DNA from: Whitmania pigra
Taxonomy: Eukaryota; Annelida; Clitellata; Hirudinida; Haemopidae
DNA: 64,000 nucleotides
Reading direction: 5' to 3'
Assembly (NCBI GenBank): GCA_021613335.1
Contig: JAJTWR010000245.1
Coordinates: 1,331,501 to 1,395,500 of the forward strand
In this document: piece by piece, positions 58,101 through 64,000 of the stretch
Numbering within the stretch: position 1 is the stretch's first letter
Layout of the letters: every line of letters starts with the position of its first letter
Position numbers and translations under genes: made by a program
The notes under the pieces: model-generated
Seen by the model: only the letters and a program-made list of their open reading frames with translations
Databases searched by the model: none
What the model was told of the DNA's origin: nothing

Positions 58101-61100
58101 ATGAGATTAAATTATAAGGTTAGTTTTACAGACTTGTATTAAAAAACCATATCCAGGAATTTTAGTTGAAGAATATATTTATTTTATCAGTAATCTAAAC
58201 TTTGTGAAACATGTGTTTGTACAAACAAGAGATGAAAATTTTATAATCCACCCAATTATAAAGTTTAAATTATTACTATATTTGACCTGTGAATGAACAT
58301 CAATACAGTAATTAGTTGCCATTCAATGTTGAAATTGTTATAAAACAATAAATTTACAACGTCGTTTATAGTTTTCCAACCTTATCGGTTGCGTTTACCG
58401 AAAAGGAAATCTGGATTTCAGCCGAGATGGAAGCATGAAGCTGTACAGTCCAGTTGGAAACCGGATAACTATCTTTGATCTGAAAAAGTAAGACATTTTT
58501 AAGTTCCATATTTTATTATTACAAAGAAGTGATTGCAAAGACTGTAAATGGTTTTAAAGTGTAAATTAAATTTTGAATTCATTTTCATGTGTTGTATTTA
58601 ACTTTGTTTTTATTTGCAGTAACAAATCAGAGACACTGCCATGCGAAACAAACTACAACGTGGAGTGTGTTGCTGTTTCACCGAACAACACCATGATGAT
58701 TGTTGTCGATGAAAGTGAGGAAGAATTTAAAACGATTTGGCATCTTTTGTTTTCAGAGTAAATTAATTTAATTTGACAGAATAATTTACAAGTAAAAATG
58801 TTTGCATTCTGCTGTCAGTACATCGTGCTAACCATTGTCGTAGAACTACAACACATATTTAAATAAATTATGTTAATTTAATTAATTTATGATAATTATG
58901 TTGTTCACAGTTGGAAATGCTCTCTTCATCAACCTGACAAGCAAAGTCGTCATCCATTCGCACGATTTCAGGAGGAAGGTCAACTGTGTTTCATTCAGTC
59001 CCGATGGAAGGTTTGCGAATGTTGTTATATAATTCGTTATCATAATATTTGCATATGTTAATGTCACGAATGTTATTGTTATTATTTGTTATCATGATAT
59101 TTGCTTACATTAATGTCATGAATGCTATTGTTACTATGTTGTTATTATATTTATATATAATCATATTGTCAATGTTATTCTATGGATTATTTATGGTTTA
59201 ATATTTCATTAATATTTTTATTAATTCTTAATTATGTCTTAATCCATAAAGCATTTTATATTTTACTATTGTTTTTTTAATTTTTTGATGTTTTGATCAA
59301 AGAAGGATGACAACTTGCCTCATTTAAGCAATTAATCATGCAAACCGTACAATTACCTCTATCCTCGTGAAAGCTGTGAATTTCCTTAATTATAATAACA
59401 CCCAATTTTTATCTGTCAATCAAAGGAGGTTTGCCGTTGCCATTGACAACAGTGTGGTGCTGTACAGGACCCCCGGTACGACCCCCGAAATAAACCCGTT
59501 CGTGGTTGACAAACGGTTCAAGGTCATGCACGACACAGTGACTTGCATAGATTGGTCCACCGATTCCAGGTTAACTATTTAACTTATTATTTCATAGATT
59601 TATTATTTCGAAATTCTTAATCTAATTAAATTTGTCAGTAATAATAATTAGTAATTAGTTTTTCCATTATAAAACTAATTAATTAGTTAATGTCTTTTAA
59701 TCTAACCCTTACTTACAATTGGTTTACCATTATTACAAAATACTTTAAATAATACATAACTAATTCTTAAATTATTCATATTGTCGACACAAACGACTTT
59801 CATTCACAGAGTGATGTGCGTGGGCAGCAAGGACATGAACACGTACGTCATTTGTGCCGAGCTCTGTGCGAACCTGTCAATCAAACCGATGGGAGGTCTC
59901 AAGGATGTTGTTGTCGGTTGCTTCTTTCTTAAGGATTCCCTCGATGTTAGTTCGTTTGTCGGAGTTTTTAAATTATATTGTGGAATATTTAGAGTGCACT
60001 AGTAATTATGTTATAAATAATATTAATAGTATAATTACTATTTAATAATGCATTAATTGTTTTAATCTTCACCGTTGTGTGCACTGTTGTATTTAATACA
60101 TGTATTACATATTTGGGGTCATTTTAATTTCTACTACCTTAATGAAATATTTACGGTTACATTATAACAGGTTAATTATAACCATGACTATGAGTTAATG
60201 AATATTAATGAGCTTTCTAATTAACATTTTCCAGTTCATAACAATGAGCGAATTGGGTGAGTTGTGCTTGTGGGAGAGCGACACCAAGCTGACCGACCTC
60301 ATTCCTGGGAGGAGAAACCAGGTCAAGAACTACGGTGATGGTGATGATCGTGGTGACGTCAGCGAGGATGATGATGAGGAAGATGATGAAGAAGCAGATG
60401 AGACGTCTGCCAAAATAGCCAAGAAGAACAAGATTGAGAAGACCGAATCAGATGAGACTAAGAACGAGGTCGAGAAGACGAAGCAGGTTTTCTACACGAG
60501 GAAGGCAAAGTATGAAGGAGTCTAATTGTTATTTTTTAATTAATTATTTCTGAGCTAATATTATTATTGCTATCCTCTAGTTGTACAGTTAATTAATAAC
60601 CAATTTAACCAGCTAATATTGTTGTTATTAGCGTTTCTCTCCTCCACATCATCAACCACAATTGATCGGTTAACAAGTAATCAACTAATAACCGATCAAA
60701 ATTAAAACCGACTCGATCGCTTAATTCGTCGACAGACACTACTACAAGAGCCTCCTCAGCGACATAAAGTTGATCAAGAAGAAAGACGACGACGACGGAG
60801 CGGACAAAAAAGACGTCTCCAGGTTTTCAGGGTCGACGAGGATCAGAATGACCGCCTGTGACTATCACAAGAAGAAGGGAATCCTTGTCACGGCCTTCGA
60901 CAGCGGAGTCTTCTACATCCACCAGATGCCGACCTTTGAACTGACCCAGAAACTGAGGTGACCTTGTTGGGCAGAGATTTTTTTACATTTATGGGGTTAT
61001 ATTTTTAAATGGAATCTTAGTTCTTGTTTGTTAAGATTTATTTGATTTTATATTTGCTATAATAATTTCCTTCTTTTTTCATGGTTCAATAGTTTTCAAT

Positions 61101-64000
61101 AATTCATCGCTAGGCACTGCCTTGGTAGTAATATTATTGTTATATTAATAGCATTTTTAAAAGGCAAATTTGCAAAAGACGAAAATTAACCAACAGCGAC
61201 ATTTAATTAACCTGTGCATAATTATCAGCATTCAATCAACCCATACAATCAATATATTCAATGAACTCATGCAATCTTCAACCAAAGCCTCGAAAACCAA
61301 TCAGTCAGCACGATTCGTTTCGACCCCCTCGGTGAATGCGTGGCCGTGGGCTGCCCGAAGATGGGTCAGTTGTTGGTTTGGGAGTGGATGAGCGAGTATT
61401 GCCTCATGAAGCAGCAGGGACACTTTGGCATCACAAACTGCTTCGATTATTCTCCGGACGGTCTCTTCATGGTGTCCGGTGGTGAGGATGGCAAGGTGGG
61501 GTTCGGATTTTGTGATTAAAGTTATTTCTTGGAGTAGTTTAATGTTTATGAGTAATGAGATTTTCATGAAGTAATGTAAGCTTTTTTTTGTTAATAATAA
61601 CAGGATAATATTCATTCTGAGCGACTTGATGTGATTATATCATGATATTATGTACTAAGCAACACAATAGTATCTGTAATAAGACACTTTACCAGTTGCT
61701 AGTAGCCAAAAGTCTTACATGTAAGTGATTAAACATTATTTTTCTGATTCTCGAAAAACTCATTCCAGGTGAAATTGTGGGATCTAACCAGCGGCAACTG
61801 TTTCGTCACCTTCTCCGAGCACAGTTCGAGCATCACCGGAATTGCCTTCAAGTCCACCGGGCAGGCTTTCGTTACCTCGTCGCTGGACGGAACCGTCCGA
61901 GCTTTTGACATGATCAGGTATAGGAGGATATGATTACCATTATTATTATCATCATTGTTATTATTATAATTATTATCATCATTATTATTATTAACAGGAT
62001 ATATGACCATAACGTGTTAATAATAATATTATTACTAATTAGTAACTCATATAATAAGGTAATAATTAATTATATGATAATTATTGTAAATGTGAATTCC
62101 AACGAAAAAGATCCAACTAATGCATTATCACCTTTTCATCATCACTCCAGGTATCGCAACTTCAGAACATTCACGGCTCCCGAGCGAACTTCAACCCAGT
62201 TCTACAGCGTAGCACTCGATTATTCCGGTGAAATTGTGTGCGCAGGAGCGAGAGACACTTTTGAGATTTACGTTTGGTCAATGAAAACAGGTTCTCTTGT
62301 TAATGTAAGTTTTATTGATTTACTGGTTTGTTATTAAAATATTGTATTTGTATACATAGTTTTGTATGTAATGGTATTGTAATGCAGTATAATGTTCGTG
62401 TTATGCGTAGAGAATAGCTGTTTTATATCACTAAATAATATAAAAATCCTATGTGATAGCATTCCGGCAGTACTATTAATAATTTATTTAACTTATCCCT
62501 TTTAATTATTTTACTTTATTGCAATCATTATTAATTATAATAACTATTACATATCGTTATTATCATCATACTCATTATTATTATAATTTCTCCTACAATA
62601 GACACTCTCTGGCCACGAAGGACCAGTTGGAACCTTGTCGTTCAGCATCATCGACAACATCCTCGCATCGGGATCCTGGGATCACACCGTCAGGTTGTGG
62701 TCGCTGCATTCCAAGTCTGGAGCGACGGACGTCATCTCGGTTTCCTCCGACGGTAAGAAGTTAAATTGATGCCGATTTCTGGGCACTACCTGGATTACGA
62801 GTTGATCGTGATTGTCGGGGACGTGTTTTACGTTTAATATGTTTCCTTTGATTGCATGATTTGATTTATTTGTTAGTATGCTATATAGATAGAATTCTCA
62901 CTTACATTTTTATTGTTTTTAGATGTAACATGAGTTTTTAAGATATGATATGGTTTTTATATAAAATTAATATTAAACAGACTACGTTTAAAGGTTAATA
63001 AAAGATAAAACATCCGCAAGTATTTATAAAAATGTTCTTTCAGTCCTTAGCATCTGCTTCCGACCCGACGGACAGCACATCGCCGTGGCAACGCTCGACG
63101 GTCAGATAACGGTGTTTGACGTGAAAACTGCCATCCAACTTTTCTGCATGGAGGGGCAGAAAGACATAGGCTACTCGAGGAAGGAAACGGACAAAATCAC
63201 CGCCAAAAAGTCTGCCCTTGGAAAGTTAGTTGATGCTTCGTTATTATTAATCTTTTATGATGGATGGATTGATTATTTCCCAGGTTTGGTGTTTGTAATT
63301 AATTCTTTACATTAATCTGTAACTTGTACTCTGTAATGCATTGCCAAATCGTTCAGTTTTTTTTGTTTTTTATTTTTATTACAAATTTCAACAAATAAAT
63401 TATTATTTTTTTTCGTTCCAAAAGGTCCTTCAGAACCATCAGCTACACTGCAGATGGCCAGTACTTGCTGGCAGGTGGTCAGTCGAAGTTCATCTGCATT
63501 TACTCCGTCGAAGATCAACTGCTGCTCAGAAAGTTCGAAATCACTTGCAATCTTTCTCTCGATGGAACGCAGGTTATTATATTTGTTTGGTAATTAGAAA
63601 AAAAACCCAGCTTCGACTAACCAATAAAATCGATTACTTGATCGATTGATAAAAACTAAATAACAGTTTTAGATTCATTGATGTAGCGCTGCATGATTAT
63701 TATTTCCTGATAGGCTTCTTTTAATCTAAGTAGAGCACTTGTTATTTTCTACATTTTGTAAATATAAATTTATTTAAATGGAACTAAAATTATAATTGAT
63801 AAATTTATCTAATTTAATTATCTATCATCCGATGGGACTAAAATGGTTAAAATCAGACTCAACTTTCTGACAGGAATTTCTCGACAGAAGGAGGATGACC
63901 GAGTTTGGAAGCATGTCTCTCTGCGACGAAGACGACTACGGGGCTCGGAACAAGCTCTCGCTTCCCGGTGTTGCCAGGGGGGAGTTCAGTGGGAGGGCCT
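58101..64000 (+). CDS. PWP2: periodic tryptophan protein 2 (UTP1), WD-repeat U3 snoRNP/SSU processome factor, 3' end cut
   Basis: Scaffold of the UTP-B subcomplex of the nucleolar small-subunit processome, needed for early pre-18S rRNA cleavage. Fifteen exons in phase (58101-58118, 58372-58487, 58620-58714, 58911-59010, 59426-59569, 59810-59945, 60235-60509, 60736-60957, 61288-61495, 61769-61917, 62151-62304, 62602-62752, 63044-63224, 63425-63572, 63874 to the window end) give the first 741 residues; human PWP2 has 919. The match is clear throughout: FSNLIGCVYRKGNL, VGNRITIFDLKNNKSETLP, GQLLVWEWMSEYCLMKQQGH, SLDGTVRAFD, YRNFRTFTAPE, GSWDHTVRLWS and EFLDRRRMTEFG. WD40 repeats form two propellers. 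A highly acidic loop (exon 60235-60509) matches the Glu-rich loop of orthologues. The C-terminal UTP12-like domain lies beyond the window. Confidence 0.96.

Overview
This is a eukaryotic nuclear window. Every protein gene is split into many exons with GT-AG introns, plus two apparent GC-AG introns. Intergenic and intronic DNA is AT-rich and crowded with AAT, ATC and TATATG microsatellites, and there are no operons. The proteins are animal-type orthologues. An invertebrate is likely; gene density, modest introns and low GC would fit a lophotrochozoan such as an annelid, but that placement is inference. I rebuilt exon models by hand from homology, splice sites and reading-frame phase. All models below are phase-consistent from first to last exon unless stated.

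Layout. 1-2966: a 212-bp tandem repeat and otherwise featureless DNA. 2967-16841 (-): complete gene for the largest subunit of RNA polymerase III (POLR3A/RPC1), 38 exons, with an unusual cysteine-rich exon. 18087-22691 (-): a type II membrane glycosyltransferase of family GT92, whose large intron holds a tRNA-derived SINE and a 390-bp TAA array. 24020-26371 (-): APEX2, the AP endonuclease 2. 27013-51140: a cluster of RNF14-like RBR E3 ubiquitin ligase genes with six full-length copies (five on +, one on -). Several partial 3'-end duplicates lie downstream of individual copies. 51590-52140: a minisatellite and an ATC-rich array. 52543-57685 (+): a 10-exon gene for a 654-residue protein I do not recognise. 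58101-64000 (+): PWP2 (UTP1), a WD-repeat ribosome biogenesis factor, cut by the window end.

The most interesting part is the RBR array. Each full copy has RWD, RING1, IBR and RING2 with the expected zinc ligands and the catalytic cysteine. The paralogues differ in the linker between IBR and RING2 and in the C-terminal tail. The RING2-encoding 3' ends have been duplicated on their own more than once. Downstream of copy 5 sits a second, intact, phase-compatible linker + RING2 terminal cassette in which the catalytic cysteine is replaced by serine. If spliced to exon 5, one gene could make an active ligase and a catalytically dead form with the same substrate and E2-binding front end.

POLR3A, APEX2 and PWP2 are housekeeping genes (tRNA/5S transcription, DNA repair, rRNA processing). 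They are neighbours rather than a pathway.
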